Shown here piece by piece: positions 16,239-25,264 of a stretch of DNA of 64,000 nt (position 1 is the first letter of the stretch; each line of letters opens with the position of its first letter). The stretch covers positions 90,040-154,039 of the forward strand of contig NZ_FZPH01000006.1 of the NCBI RefSeq assembly GCF_900188485.1. The letters are read 5' to 3'. The notes under the pieces were generated by a model. It ran no database searches. It was not told the origin of the DNA and saw only the letters and a list, made by a program, of their open reading frames with translations. The translations under genes and the position numbers were made by a program. Source of the DNA: Asanoa hainanensis (GTDB taxonomy: Bacteria; Actinomycetota; Actinomycetes; Mycobacteriales; Micromonosporaceae).

Positions 16239-17681
16239 ATGGCGGCACGCCGCCCCCCGCAAGACCTGCCCAGTTCCACCAAGTCGTTCGCCGACCTCGG
16301 CCTCTCGCCCGCGCTCATCGCGCCGCTGGCCCGCGTCGGCGTCACCGCCCCGTTTCCCATCCAGGCCGTGACGCTGCCCGACTCGCTCGCCGGGCGCGAC
16401 GTGCTCGGCCGTGGTCGCACGGGTTCCGGCAAGACGTACGCGTTCGTGCTGCCGCTGCTGGACCGGCTCGCTCGGGAGACCAAACAGCGCCGGCCCGGCC
16501 GGCCGCGCGCCTTGATCCTGGCGCCGACCCGCGAGCTCGCGACCCAGATCGAGGCGACCCTTCTGCCGCTGGCCCGGGCGCTCTCCCTGCGCACCGCGAC
16601 CATCTTCGGTGGCGTCGGCGCGGGTCCGCAGATCACCGCCCTGCGCAACGGCGTCGACATCGTCGTCGCCTGCCCGGGACGGCTCGACGACCACGTCCGC
16701 AACGGCCACGCGCGCCTCGACGCGATCGAGATCACAGTGCTCGACGAGGCCGACCACATGGCCGACCTCGGCTTCCTGCCGGTGGTCAAGCGCCTGCTCG
16801 ACCAGACTCCCCGGACGGGTCAGCGCATGCTGTTCTCGGCGACGCTGGACGCTGCCGTCGACGGCCTGGTCCGGCGCTACCTGAACAACCCGATCACCCA
16901 CAGCGTGGACTCGGCCAAGTCGCCGGTCGTCAAGATGGCCCATCACGTGCTGCACGTGCGCCACGACGACCGCCTGGCGGTGCTGACCGACCTGACCTCG
17001 GCGCCCGGCCGCACGCTGGTCTTCACCCGCACCAAGCGGGGCGCGAAGGCGCTCACCCGCCGGCTCGTCGCCGGTGGTGTGCCGGCCGTCGAGCTGCACG
17101 GCGACCTCGCGCAGGGCGCCCGCACCCGCAACCTCAACGCGTTCACCGAGGGCAGCGTCCAGACGCTGGTCGCCACGGACATCGCGGCCCGCGGCATCCA
17201 CGTCGACGACGTCACGCTGGTCATCCACGCGGACCCGCCGGTCGAGCACAAGGCCTACCTGCACCGTTCCGGTCGCACGGCCCGCGCCGGCGCGTCGGGC
17301 ATGGTGATCACACTGATGACCGACAGCCAGGTCGACGACGTGCGTCAGCTGACCCGCGAAGCCGGCATCCGGCCCAAGACGACGCGGCTCGGCCCTGGTG
17401 ACCCGTTCCTGGCAGAGCTGGCCCCGGGTGAGCGGACGTTGGTCAGCCCGCCGCCGGCGCCCGAGCGGGACGCGCTGCCGCCGCGGCAGCGTGGCCGGGG
17501 CTCCGGCCGCAGGTCGCCGCAACCCGCCCGGGACGCCCAGCCGGCGCGCGCCACCCGCACGGCGCAGCCCGCGCGAACCCGGACGGGCCAATCCGCACGA
17601 AGCGGGACGGGCCAGGCCGCGCAGTCGACCGGCGGCTCCGCCGCGACCTTCTCCAGCCGCAGCCGGGTCGGTCGCCGCTGA
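16239..17681 (+). CDS. DEAD-box ATP-dependent RNA helicase
   Basis: A 480-residue helicase that unwinds RNA duplexes. Both RecA domains are present: Q-motif region (SFADLGLSPALIAPLARVGVTAPFPIQ), Walker A GRGRTGSGKT (57-66), PTREL, TPGR-equivalent CPGRL, DEAD (169-172), SAT (200-202), then ATDIAARGIHVDDV and HRSGRTARAG in domain 2. Walker A has GR instead of the common AQ before TGSGKT. The last 100 residues are a disordered, Arg/Pro/Gln-rich tail with PAR repeats, likely RNA-binding. It is preceded by a structured leader and converges directly on a TetR gene. Probable roles are ribosome assembly, mRNA decay or cold adaptation. Confidence 0.93.
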   Translation: MAARRPPQDLPSSTKSFADLGLSPALIAPLARVGVTAPFPIQAVTLPDSLAGRDVLGRGRTGSGKTYAFVLPLLDRLARETKQRRPGRPRALILAPTRELATQIEATLLPLARALSLRTATIFGGVGAGPQITALRNGVDIVVACPGRLDDHVRNGHARLDAIEITVLDEADHMADLGFLPVVKRLLDQTPRTGQRMLFSATLDAAVDGLVRRYLNNPITHSVDSAKSPVVKMAHHVLHVRHDDRLAVLTDLTSAPGRTLVFTRTKRGAKALTRRLVAGGVPAVELHGDLAQGARTRNLNAFTEGSVQTLVATDIAARGIHVDDVTLVIHADPPVEHKAYLHRSGRTARAGASGMVITLMTDSQVDDVRQLTREAGIRPKTTRLGPGDPFLAELAPGERTLVSPPPAPERDALPPRQRGRGSGRRSPQPARDAQPARATRTAQPARTRTGQSARSGTGQAAQSTGGSAATFSSRSRVGRR

Positions 17682-18287
17682 TCACGCCGCGCCCGTGACC
17701 CACGGGCGCAGGGCGACGTCGGTCGCCCGTCGCACCGCCGCCTGCACGGCAGCCGGGTCATCGAGCCGATCGAGGTCGGCGAGAAGCACCTGCAGCGCGG
17801 CGGTGACCGCACCGACGAAGGCGCCGGTCAGCGCGGCCGCGCCGACCTCGTCGAGCTGTTCCGGGAAGGCGGCCGCGAGGTGCCGCGCGATCTCGCCCTG
17901 CGCGTCGGTCTGGATCTGCAGCGCGCGCCCGCGTACCGCCGGAATCTCCCGGATGTAACGCAGCCGTAGCGCCGCCAGGCGACCGGACAGGTCGTCGTTG
18001 TCGTCGCCGACCCGATGCAGCGCGCGCAGCAGGACGTCGGCCGGCCCCTCGTGCGGCCCACGGTCGGCGATCGCCTCGACGGCCGCGCGCACGCGGGCGT
18101 CGCTCTCCGGAAACAGCAGCTCCTCCTTGCTGGGGAAGTAGCTGAAGAACGTCCGGGTGCCGATCTCCGCGGCGGCGGCAATGTCGGCCACTGTGGTCTC
18201 GTCGTAGCCGTCGCGCTCGAACAGGGTGGTGGCCGCCTCGACGAGGGCCTGGCGGGTGCGGGCGCGCTTGCGGTCACGAAGGGACAT
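17682..18287 (-). CDS. TetR-family transcriptional regulator
   Basis: A 201-residue regulator. The N-terminal domain contains ALVEAATTLFERDGYDETTVADIAAAAEIGTRTFFSYFPSKEELLF, a textbook TetR helix-turn-helix. It is divergent from an FAD monooxygenase with 78 nt between starts; that gap contains a perfect 19-nt operator, so it most likely represses the monooxygenase and itself. Its stop abuts the helicase stop on the other strand. Confidence 0.9.
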   Translation of the reverse strand: MSLRDRKRARTRQALVEAATTLFERDGYDETTVADIAAAAEIGTRTFFSYFPSKEELLFPESDARVRAAVEAIADRGPHEGPADVLLRALHRVGDDNDDLSGRLAALRLRYIREIPAVRGRALQIQTDAQGEIARHLAAAFPEQLDEVGAAALTGAFVGAVTAALQVLLADLDRLDDPAAVQAAVRRATDVALRPWVTGAA

Positions 18288-18334
18288 GCCATGCAGCTTA
18301 TCGCACCAACTGCAAAACCGCGCGGTCATTGCAA

Positions 18335-18353
18335 AACTGCATCCGATGCAGTT
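18335..18353. promoter_or_regulatory. TetR-type operator AACTGCAT-CCG-ATGCAGTT
   Basis: Perfect inverted repeat with 8-bp arms and 3-nt centre, overlapping the first base of the monooxygenase's -10-like TAACGT (18353-18358). A further half-site AACTGCAA lies at 18309-18316, nearer the regulator gene. Typical of a TetR-controlled divergent promoter. Confidence 0.8.
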
Positions 18354-18365
18354 AACGTCGAACGC

Positions 18366-19463
18366 GTGACCTCCTCCGTGCTGATCTCGGGTGCCGGCGT
18401 GGCCGGCCCCACCCTCGCCTACTGGCTGGCCCGCCACGGCTTCACCGTCACGGTCGTGGAGCGCGGCGCCGGCCCGCGGTCCAGCGGCAACCCGGTCGAC
18501 GTGCGCGGTCCCGGCTGGGCCGTGGCCAACCGGATGGGCGTCGTCCCCCAGCTGCGCGCCGCCGCGACCCAGGCCACCGCGATGCGGCTCGTCGACGGCA
18601 CCGGCCGGTCGCTGGCCCGCATGCCGATGCCCGCCAGCCGCGGCGACGAGGTCGAGCTTCCCCGTGGCGACCTGGCGTCGGTGCTGCTCGACGCCGTGCG
18701 CGACGACGCCGAGTTCGTGTGGGACGACACGATCACGCGGCTCGACCAGGACAGCGGCGGCGTCGACGTCACCTTCGAGCGCACCGCCGCGCGCCGCTTC
18801 GACTTCGTGGTCGGCGCCGACGGTCTGCACTCGACAGTGCGGCGGCTGGCGTTCGGCCCCGAGCAGGCCTTCGTCCGCCACCTCGGCCTGCACGTGGCGA
18901 CGTTGCCGCTCGGCACCGACGAGGGCACCGACGTGCTCCTGCACAACACGCCGGGCCGGCTCGTGTCGATCCATCCGGCCCGCGGCGCGGCCCTGGCCGC
19001 GTTCATCTTCCGGTCCGCACCGGTGCCCGGCTTCGACCACCGCGACCAGAGCCAACACAAGAAGATCGTCACCATGGCGTACGCGGACGCGGGCTGGCGG
19101 GTTCCGGAGTTGCTGGACCGGGTGGTGGCGGCCGACGACCTCTATTTCGACGCGGTCAGCGAGGTCCGGCTCGACTCCTGGTCCCGGGGCCGGGTCGCGT
19201 TGCTCGGCGACGCGGCGTCGTGCGTCTCGCTGTTCGGCGACGGCTCCTCGCTGGCCATGGCGGGCGCCGCGACGCTGGCTTCGGCACTGGCCGCTTCCGG
19301 TGGCTTCGCCGCGTACGAGTCCGCGCATCGCACACTGGTCGCCCCGAAGCAGCGTCGCGTCGGCCGGGCCGCGGGCATGTTGGTGCCGAAGACCCGGCTC
19401 GGCCTGGCCGTCCGCGACCTGGCCGCGCGCGGCGTGTCCGCTTTTGGACAGCGGGCGGCTTGA
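18366..19463 (+). CDS. FAD-dependent monooxygenase
   Basis: A 365-residue flavoprotein of the aromatic hydroxylase (PHBH/TetX-like) group. Motifs: FAD-binding SGAGVAGPTLAYWLARHGFTVTVVER near the N-terminus, a DG motif at VGADGLHSTVRR, and the GD motif GRVALLGDAASCVSLFGDGSSLAMAGA. Start GTG 18366 is 7 nt after TAACGT, again leaderless. Divergent from a TetR gene with an operator in between, the usual layout for inducible detoxification of aromatic or polyketide-like compounds. Substrate unknown. Confidence 0.9.
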   Translation: MTSSVLISGAGVAGPTLAYWLARHGFTVTVVERGAGPRSSGNPVDVRGPGWAVANRMGVVPQLRAAATQATAMRLVDGTGRSLARMPMPASRGDEVELPRGDLASVLLDAVRDDAEFVWDDTITRLDQDSGGVDVTFERTAARRFDFVVGADGLHSTVRRLAFGPEQAFVRHLGLHVATLPLGTDEGTDVLLHNTPGRLVSIHPARGAALAAFIFRSAPVPGFDHRDQSQHKKIVTMAYADAGWRVPELLDRVVAADDLYFDAVSEVRLDSWSRGRVALLGDAASCVSLFGDGSSLAMAGAATLASALAASGGFAAYESAHRTLVAPKQRRVGRAAGMLVPKTRLGLAVRDLAARGVSAFGQRAA

Positions 19464-19527
19464 TCGGTAGCCGTCACTGGCGGCGTCGCATAGGTTGTCG
19501 ACAGGCGCACCGAAGGCGAGGCCAGCC

Positions 19528-21567
19528 ATGCGAGTCGCGGGGAGAGCGGATGCGGCCGACCCCTTTCGCGATCTGCGCGCGCTGATCGAGACCCTACCGG
19601 TGCCGTCGGCGCCGGCCACGTACACGCAGCGGGAAGCGGCCCTTGGTCTCGCTCTCATGGACCTTTCGCTGCGCCTCGAGCACGTCCCCAGGGTGGCCGA
19701 GCACCTGACGCTGATCGACCGAGGCCACATGACCCGCTCGGTCAGCGTCGACGTCGACCTCCAGGCGATAGCCGGCGCACAGCGCAGGCGGATCACCTCC
19801 GGCTCGTCCCTGTGGATACCCGTCTCGCGTTACAGCCGCAGCGACCTGGCGCCGGTGGTGGTCAAGGACTCGACCGGCGCGGTGGTGCCGAGGTTCACCC
19901 ACCGCGACTCCAACCGGGTGACCGCGGCCGCGTTCGTCCGGCTCTTGTCGATGCTGATCGACGCGCACGCCGACGTGACCGCCCGCGACACCGTCGTACA
20001 CAAGCTCCGCCACACCCATCAGCGCTCGCGCTGGCTGCTCGAAGCGGCGATCACCGAGCTGGTGACCGCGGGCTCGCTGCCCGAGACCGGCATCCGGACG
20101 CCGCTGGACTATGCCCTGCTGCCGCCGCTGTCCGGCGCCCCCGGGCGGGAGGTCGACTCCCGGGCCGTGCGTGACCTCGCGCTGGCCGGGCTCGACGAGC
20201 TGTGGCCGGCCGACGCACCCAGCGGGATCCGGCTGCCGTTCGCCCACCTGCTGAGGTTGGCGTGCAGCCAATACATGTTGGTCGTGCTGCTCGACGCCGC
20301 CCACCCCCGTCGGTTCCTGACCTGGGACGCGCCGCTGCTGCCCGGTCGCCGGCCGAGTGCGCCGATCCAGCGGCTCGTGCAGAGCGTGCTGCCGGTCAAC
20401 CGCGAGTTCGTGGTCGAGTACGAGACCGCGATCCCGCGGTCCGTCGGCGCGTACCACCTGACCGTCGAGGTCAACGAGGAGGTCAGCGTCCGGCGGTTCG
20501 TGCTGTCCAGCGACGTCGACGACGACTTCGTGCAGACGCTGACGCAGGACGTAGAAATGCTGGCCGAGGGCGTGGCTGGTCTCCCTCATCGCAAGCTGCT
20601 CGAGCTCGAGCTCCAGGGGATCGCCTCGCGGTTGGCGGAGGTCGGGCGGCGGCGGTTGACCGATCTGACCAACTACCGGCGCTACATCGCCGAGCGGCAC
20701 CGGTCGCTGGCCGCGTTCACCCCTGGGGCCGCCGCGCTCGACGGTGACGAGGTGGTCGCCGCGTTGAGCCGGGGTGACTGTTCCGTGCCGGTCCTGGCCG
20801 CGTTCGCCGCGCACTACTCGGCGGACAGCATGCGGCATCTCGCCCGCGGCCCGCTCGCCGGTGCGGCGCTGCCCGCGCTGGCCAACGGGATCCGCGACTA
20901 CCAGCTCGGGCACGACATCACCACCGACAACGACCCGCGCGAGAACGGCGCGCACGCACACTGGCGCCGGCCTCCGCTCGACCTGAGTCCACACTCGACG
21001 GCGCCGGTCCGTGCCGTGGCGTACCTTTCCCTGGCCGACGAGGCGCCGGCCCTGATCGAGGGCATCACCCGGATGGTGGTCGGCCTGGCGCTGGTGGTCC
21101 TCGGCATCGGCACGCTGCTGACCGGCGGTCCACAGTGGCTCTACTCGGGTCGGATCGTGCCCAACTCGGTGCCGGCCCAGGCCGATGCCGTCGTCGCCGT
21201 GTTGTTGCTGGTGCCGGGCCTGCTGATCGCCCGGCTCGACCTGCCCAGCACGCACTCGGTCCTCGGTCAGCTGCGCCAGTTCCAGCGCACCATCGCGTTC
21301 ATCTCGGTCGCCGTCACCACGGGCCTGGCCATCGCGGCCGGTGCCGTGCACACCGACCATGCGATCACCCGCGCCTTCCAGGCCGGCATGGCGGTGCTGG
21401 GCCTCATCCTGGTGTGCTGCCTGCTCGAGTTCCTGGCCCGCCGGGCCCGCCGCCGAAACCCGGTGCCCCGGTCCTCCCGGCTGCCGCGCTGGCTCACGGC
21501 CACCGCTCCCCGACCCCGCCGGGCGTACGCCCCGGACGCGGTCTTCGACGCACGTGGTGAGGTGTGA
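19528..21567 (+). CDS. Large C-terminally membrane-anchored protein, unknown function
   Basis: A 679-residue protein with no family I recognise. Residues 1 to about 500 are soluble and predicted mixed alpha/beta; features include a conserved-looking HLLRLACSQYMLVVLLDAAHPRRFLTWDAPLLPGR and a charged helix (KLLELELQGIASRLAEVGRRRLTDLTNYRRYIAERHRSL). Near residues 525-640 there are four hydrophobic helices (ALVVLGIGTLLTG, AVVAVLLLVPGLLIARL, TIAFISVAVTTGLAIAAGAV, AGMAVLGLILVCCLLEFLA). ATG 19528 has GAGG upstream. The stop lies 1 nt before the start of the next gene, so the two proteins are almost certainly made together and may form a membrane-associated complex. Confidence 0.75.
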   Translation: MRVAGRADAADPFRDLRALIETLPVPSAPATYTQREAALGLALMDLSLRLEHVPRVAEHLTLIDRGHMTRSVSVDVDLQAIAGAQRRRITSGSSLWIPVSRYSRSDLAPVVVKDSTGAVVPRFTHRDSNRVTAAAFVRLLSMLIDAHADVTARDTVVHKLRHTHQRSRWLLEAAITELVTAGSLPETGIRTPLDYALLPPLSGAPGREVDSRAVRDLALAGLDELWPADAPSGIRLPFAHLLRLACSQYMLVVLLDAAHPRRFLTWDAPLLPGRRPSAPIQRLVQSVLPVNREFVVEYETAIPRSVGAYHLTVEVNEEVSVRRFVLSSDVDDDFVQTLTQDVEMLAEGVAGLPHRKLLELELQGIASRLAEVGRRRLTDLTNYRRYIAERHRSLAAFTPGAAALDGDEVVAALSRGDCSVPVLAAFAAHYSADSMRHLARGPLAGAALPALANGIRDYQLGHDITTDNDPRENGAHAHWRRPPLDLSPHSTAPVRAVAYLSLADEAPALIEGITRMVVGLALVVLGIGTLLTGGPQWLYSGRIVPNSVPAQADAVVAVLLLVPGLLIARLDLPSTHSVLGQLRQFQRTIAFISVAVTTGLAIAAGAVHTDHAITRAFQAGMAVLGLILVCCLLEFLARRARRRNPVPRSSRLPRWLTATAPRPRRAYAPDAVFDARGEV

Positions 21568-21568
21568 C

Positions 21569-23095
21569 ATGGCGCTGCGGACGTCCCGCTCGGCGGAACT
21601 GGCCCGGATCGCGGCCGAGACGGCCGCCGCCGACACGTCCTCGGTGCGCCTCCGATTGATCCACGGCCCGGCCGGCGCCGGTTTTGCCGGCCTGCTCAAA
21701 CCCTTCCCGGACTTTGACCCACCCCTGCACGAGCTGGCCGCCTGGCCGAGCGACTTCTGGACGTTCTCGGTCGCGGGTCTCGCGATGTCCGTCTGCACGT
21801 GGCCGGCAGCGGCGACGGTGTTCAGCTCGCCGTTCGAGGTCGGAGCGCCGCGTCAGACGGATTATCCGGACACCTTCGCGTACGACGCCTTCTCGGTGCC
21901 CAACCCGGGCTTCCTGAACGAGCCGAACCGGCGGATCGACGCGCTGCTCACCCTCAACAGCACACACTGGTCACCGTCCTATCGCGACTGCCTGGTCACG
22001 GGCGTGGTGCTGGCCCGGATGTGCGCCCTCGCGGTGTCCCGCGGCCAGAGCCCGATCGTGCACCTGCACACGCCGGTCTCCCCGTTCATCGACCAACAGA
22101 TCTCGGCGCGCGGCGACGGCTCGTTGGAGCGACTACGGGACGCGGTGGGCCCGTGCGTCCGGGTGTCGGTGGCGGTGAACCCGCAGGAGCCGACGGCCCG
22201 GCTCGCCTTCGAACAGGGCCTGGTCGCGTTGGCGGAGGAGTTCGGGCTTGGTCTCAAGTTGAATGACCGCCGGTTCAACCGGGTGCCCGGCGAGTGGTTC
22301 ACGATCCGGGGCTTCGACCGGGAGCGCTATCGCCAGGTGCGGGCGCGCCTGTTCCCGGAAACCCCGATGCACTTACCCAAACACGCGATGATCGCGAGCG
22401 TGATGGGCCCGGCCCGCCTGGGCATGGCCGCAGACGTGATCTCCCGCCTGAGCGCCAACGGAGTCGGCGTCCTGGCCGCTGCGGTGTCGTCGGTACGAAA
22501 GATCGGCTTCGTCAACCTGGTGCTGCCCCTGGCGGAGGGAGCCGACCTGGCGGCACCGGCGTGGTCGGGCGAGTGGGACGACGGGCTCAAGCTTCTCGCG
22601 GAACGCTGCCGAACGTTCGACGCCGCGGCCCTGGACCGTGGCGAGCTGGCGGCGTACAAGGTGGCCCTGAGCCCACCGATGCCGTGCTCGTATCCGCGTT
22701 CGAGCCGCCGAACGGGCGCGTCGGTAACGGGCCGAGTGCCGTACCCGTTGTGGCTGCGCTGGGACGTCCCGAACCGAACGGTCGGGTCGCCGCTCCTGCT
22801 GTCGATGGTGGAGCAGAACCTGGCGGCTTACGCCTCGCAGACGGAGGTGGCCTACGCGCAGGCCCGGGTGGGCCGCGGGGACACGGTGCGCGGCCGAGCC
22901 AAGCTGGTGGTGCTGCTGGCGGAGCCACCACGCGACGTCGCGGACGCACAGGCGCTGCTGAACGAGGTGGCGGAGCGGGTGCAGGAGCGGACACTGGAGC
23001 AACTGTTGGACGGGCGGTTGGTCGGCCCGGGCCAGGTCCGACTGCGGCTTTCGCCTCGGGAGCGCTGGCTGACGTACGCGGGCGTCTCGGCGTAG
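21569..23095 (+). CDS. Cytoplasmic partner of the membrane-anchored protein, unknown function
   Basis: A 508-residue soluble protein with no recognised domain. Sequence blocks that look structurally constrained are LRLIHGPAGAGFAGLLKPFPDFDPPLHELAAWPSDFWTF, VHLHTPVSPFIDQQI, TPMHLPKHAMIASVMGPARLG and LPLWLRWDVP-like SYPRSSRRTGASVTGRVPYPLWLRWDVPN. No Walker motif, catalytic triad or metal-ligand cluster is obvious. It starts 1 nt after the 679-residue membrane protein, so the genes form a dedicated two-gene unit. There is no nearby regulator or toxin/antitoxin signature. Confidence 0.75.
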   Translation: MALRTSRSAELARIAAETAAADTSSVRLRLIHGPAGAGFAGLLKPFPDFDPPLHELAAWPSDFWTFSVAGLAMSVCTWPAAATVFSSPFEVGAPRQTDYPDTFAYDAFSVPNPGFLNEPNRRIDALLTLNSTHWSPSYRDCLVTGVVLARMCALAVSRGQSPIVHLHTPVSPFIDQQISARGDGSLERLRDAVGPCVRVSVAVNPQEPTARLAFEQGLVALAEEFGLGLKLNDRRFNRVPGEWFTIRGFDRERYRQVRARLFPETPMHLPKHAMIASVMGPARLGMAADVISRLSANGVGVLAAAVSSVRKIGFVNLVLPLAEGADLAAPAWSGEWDDGLKLLAERCRTFDAAALDRGELAAYKVALSPPMPCSYPRSSRRTGASVTGRVPYPLWLRWDVPNRTVGSPLLLSMVEQNLAAYASQTEVAYAQARVGRGDTVRGRAKLVVLLAEPPRDVADAQALLNEVAERVQERTLEQLLDGRLVGPGQVRLRLSPRERWLTYAGVSA

Positions 23096-23255
23096 CGGTC
23101 AGCCGAAGTCTCCCGACGACCTTATGCAGGTCGCCGCCAAGGCCACTGCTTGTTACTGGTTTCGGAAGAAGGACCCAGGAGGAGCCGCCACCATTCGCTG
23201 CGAACGGACGAGCCGCTTGGATCAAGAAAGTTGATCTGTCGTAGATCTGCCAGCG

Positions 23256-23954
23256 ATGCCGGGTGTCGGAATGACATTGTATGGCATGCCCTTGGACGAT
23301 TTCGATATCGGCGATTACATCACGTTGGTTCTTGGACTCGCAGCGCTTATTCTAAGTCTAGTTACCATTTTCTCCCAGGCGGGCCCTAGGTCTTCGCCCG
23401 GTGCCCAAACAACTCGCAGGTGGAAAGTAACAGGGGGAATTACCGCGCTTGTGGCCACTGCGGCATTGGTGGTCCCTTTCGCTACCGCAGGAAATAATGA
23501 CGCCGGACTCGTCGGAACCGCGACAAGCATCGCTGCCACAAGCCCGAATATCACGATCGACGGCACGGATGACGGCAGTATTCCTCTATGCGCAACGATC
23601 AAGGGATCGGCACCCGTTGTGCAGCATAGAGACCTCTGGATTGCATATCGTCGCGATACGCCTAACAATCGTACTCACCTGTTCATCCGAACTATCAAGG
23701 GCGAAGGGACGGAGCGGTGGCAGACGCCGCCGTCGGAGGTGGGTAGAAAAAGCTCCACCGGCCATCGGTATCGATTCTATGCGTTCTACGCGTCTAAGGA
23801 TTTCAGCTCGTTCCTCGCAGGAGCGGCCGCTGGTATCACAGACGATCTGACGCCAGCTCAGCCGTATCCTTATTTCATCGCCTTACCCCAAGGCGTCGAA
23901 GACTCCCCCATCAGGACCTTTACGCGGAATGCAGATAGTCGTCCGTGTGACTGA
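23256..23954 (+). CDS. Two-helix membrane protein with extracytoplasmic domain, hypothetical
   Basis: A 232-residue protein. Two hydrophobic segments near residues 20-40 (YITLVLGLAALILSLVTIF) and 60-78 (TGGITALVATAALVVPFATAG) are followed by a soluble domain with TIKGSAPVVQHRDLWIAYRRDT, a pattern seen in several actinomycete hypothetical membrane proteins. GC is clearly lower than in neighbouring genes, suggesting acquisition. In-frame ATGs at 23271 and 23286 are alternative starts. About 160 nt upstream and 280 nt downstream hold no gene I can support. Confidence 0.65.
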   Translation: MPGVGMTLYGMPLDDFDIGDYITLVLGLAALILSLVTIFSQAGPRSSPGAQTTRRWKVTGGITALVATAALVVPFATAGNNDAGLVGTATSIAATSPNITIDGTDDGSIPLCATIKGSAPVVQHRDLWIAYRRDTPNNRTHLFIRTIKGEGTERWQTPPSEVGRKSSTGHRYRFYAFYASKDFSSFLAGAAAGITDDLTPAQPYPYFIALPQGVEDSPIRTFTRNADSRPCD

Positions 23955-24236
23955 GCATTCCCGCTTTACTTCCAAGCGCCATATACGACGGAACTGGATT
24001 ATGCGAAGCTCGGGCGAAGCGGCCAAAGCTAATGACTTCAACCCTTCGGGCCAGAAGCCAAGATCGCCGCGAGGACAGATCGCAGCGCCAGCGCTTAGTA
24101 GGTACCCCGCTCTCTCAAGGTCTTCCGTTGTCAGCTCGGCGTGCTGGCGACCAATACTGTTCCGGTCGAGCGGGTCGATAGTTCGATGGTGGTGGGGTCG
24201 ATGCTGTGCTCGGCCGCAACCCGCGTCGCCCAGCAG

Positions 24237-24777
24237 TCACCTGTGGTCGCCTCCCCACGACATTGCCAGATCGTCGTCCGGGTCTAGATCTTCTGGCTTA
24301 CCGGCGATGCCGAACCCGTCGAGCAGGCGGCGCTCGATTCCGGACGGCTCGCCCATCGCCGCTTCCGGGAATTCAGCGATCCAGCGCCGCAGGACTGTGC
24401 CGTGCTCCGCGATCAGCCACGCCTCGCCGTCGTGGTCGCTGTGGAAATACGCCTGGCCTGGCCGAACCGTGCGCTGAGGTCCTTGCACAGCTTCGTGGTC
24501 GGATCCATGCGGGCCAGGTGGGGCAGGCCCAGCCAGGCGCCGAATGCGAGGGTCCAGCCGTTCAACGCCGGCGTGACGACCACGGTGGAGAAGCAGTTGT
24601 CCGCGCTGTGCGCTACCTCGTCGACCAGGTCACGGCTTCGGGCCAGGTGCTCGGGCGCACCTCCGTCAAGCTGAGCCGCCGCACCAGGGCCGCCTGGCCG
24701 GCAGTGGCGACCGCGAGCCACGACAACCAGTAGGCCCGGACCGGCATCGGCCCATCAGCAACGACCACGATCACCAT
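24237..24777 (-). pseudogene. Decayed hypothetical gene with two frameshifts
   Basis: One protein-like sequence runs through three frames: from ATG 24777 (VIVVVADGPMPVRAYWLSWLAVATAGQAALVRRLSLTE), then GGAPEHLARSRDLVDEVAHSADNCFSTVVVTPALNGWTLAFGAWLGLPHL in a second frame, then QAYFHSDHDGEAWLIAEHGTVLRRWIAEFPE in a third, ending at 24237. Each block looks well formed and the breaks are near 24665 and 24460. The family is a conserved actinomycete hypothetical protein I cannot name. It belongs to the disturbed 23-26 kb stretch. Confidence 0.65.
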
Positions 24778-24826
24778 GGTATGGCGGGCATCGAAGAATG
24801 TCGTACGCCGCTGGCACTATCGCTCC

Positions 24827-25264
24827 ATGCAGTGGACACCTGTCTGGGCGTTGATCGGCTCGCTCATCGGCGCCGCCGGCACGTTTCTTGGTGTGGTCAA
24901 AGCGCAGCGGGCGACGTTGGAGCGTGAGCTGCAGATCAAGCTGTGGGATCTGCGGGCTGACGCCTACGTCGAGCTCGTCAGGTGGACGGCGTGGGTCGAG
25001 CACTGGTACATCGTGGGCGCTCCGGATCCCCACGAGCGCCCGCTCACGGTGACCATGGCGCGCACCGCCGCCCGGATCCAGGCGTTCGGCGACGACGAGA
25101 CCGGAGCCAAGGCGTTCCGACTACTGGAGCTACTCCGCCCGCAGGTCAGCAGCCAGAACATCAGCGGGCGCCCGCCGCCGCCGGACGAAATTCGGGAGCT
25201 GGCCCGGGATCTCGCTCGCCTCGCACGCGACCGACTCGCGCCACCCGACGGGGTGAGGCGTTGA
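24827..25264 (+). CDS. Small membrane-anchored helical protein, hypothetical
   Basis: A 145-residue protein. An N-terminal membrane helix (VWALIGSLIGAAGTFLGVVKA) is followed by a long amphipathic helix (ATLERELQIKLWDLRADAYVELVRW) and a helical rest. ATG 24827 was chosen: CACTAT lies 6 nt upstream and the hydrophobic segment starts there. Its stop shares a base with the next start (TGATG), so it is coupled to the phosphotransferase gene. I do not recognise the family. Confidence 0.65.
   Translation: MQWTPVWALIGSLIGAAGTFLGVVKAQRATLERELQIKLWDLRADAYVELVRWTAWVEHWYIVGAPDPHERPLTVTMARTAARIQAFGDDETGAKAFRLLELLRPQVSSQNISGRPPPPDEIRELARDLARLARDRLAPPDGVRR

Noticed and set aside
23929..24477. Plus-strand open frame of 182 codons
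   Set aside because: Lies opposite the decayed minus-strand gene, has no ribosome site and atypical composition; taken as non-coding.
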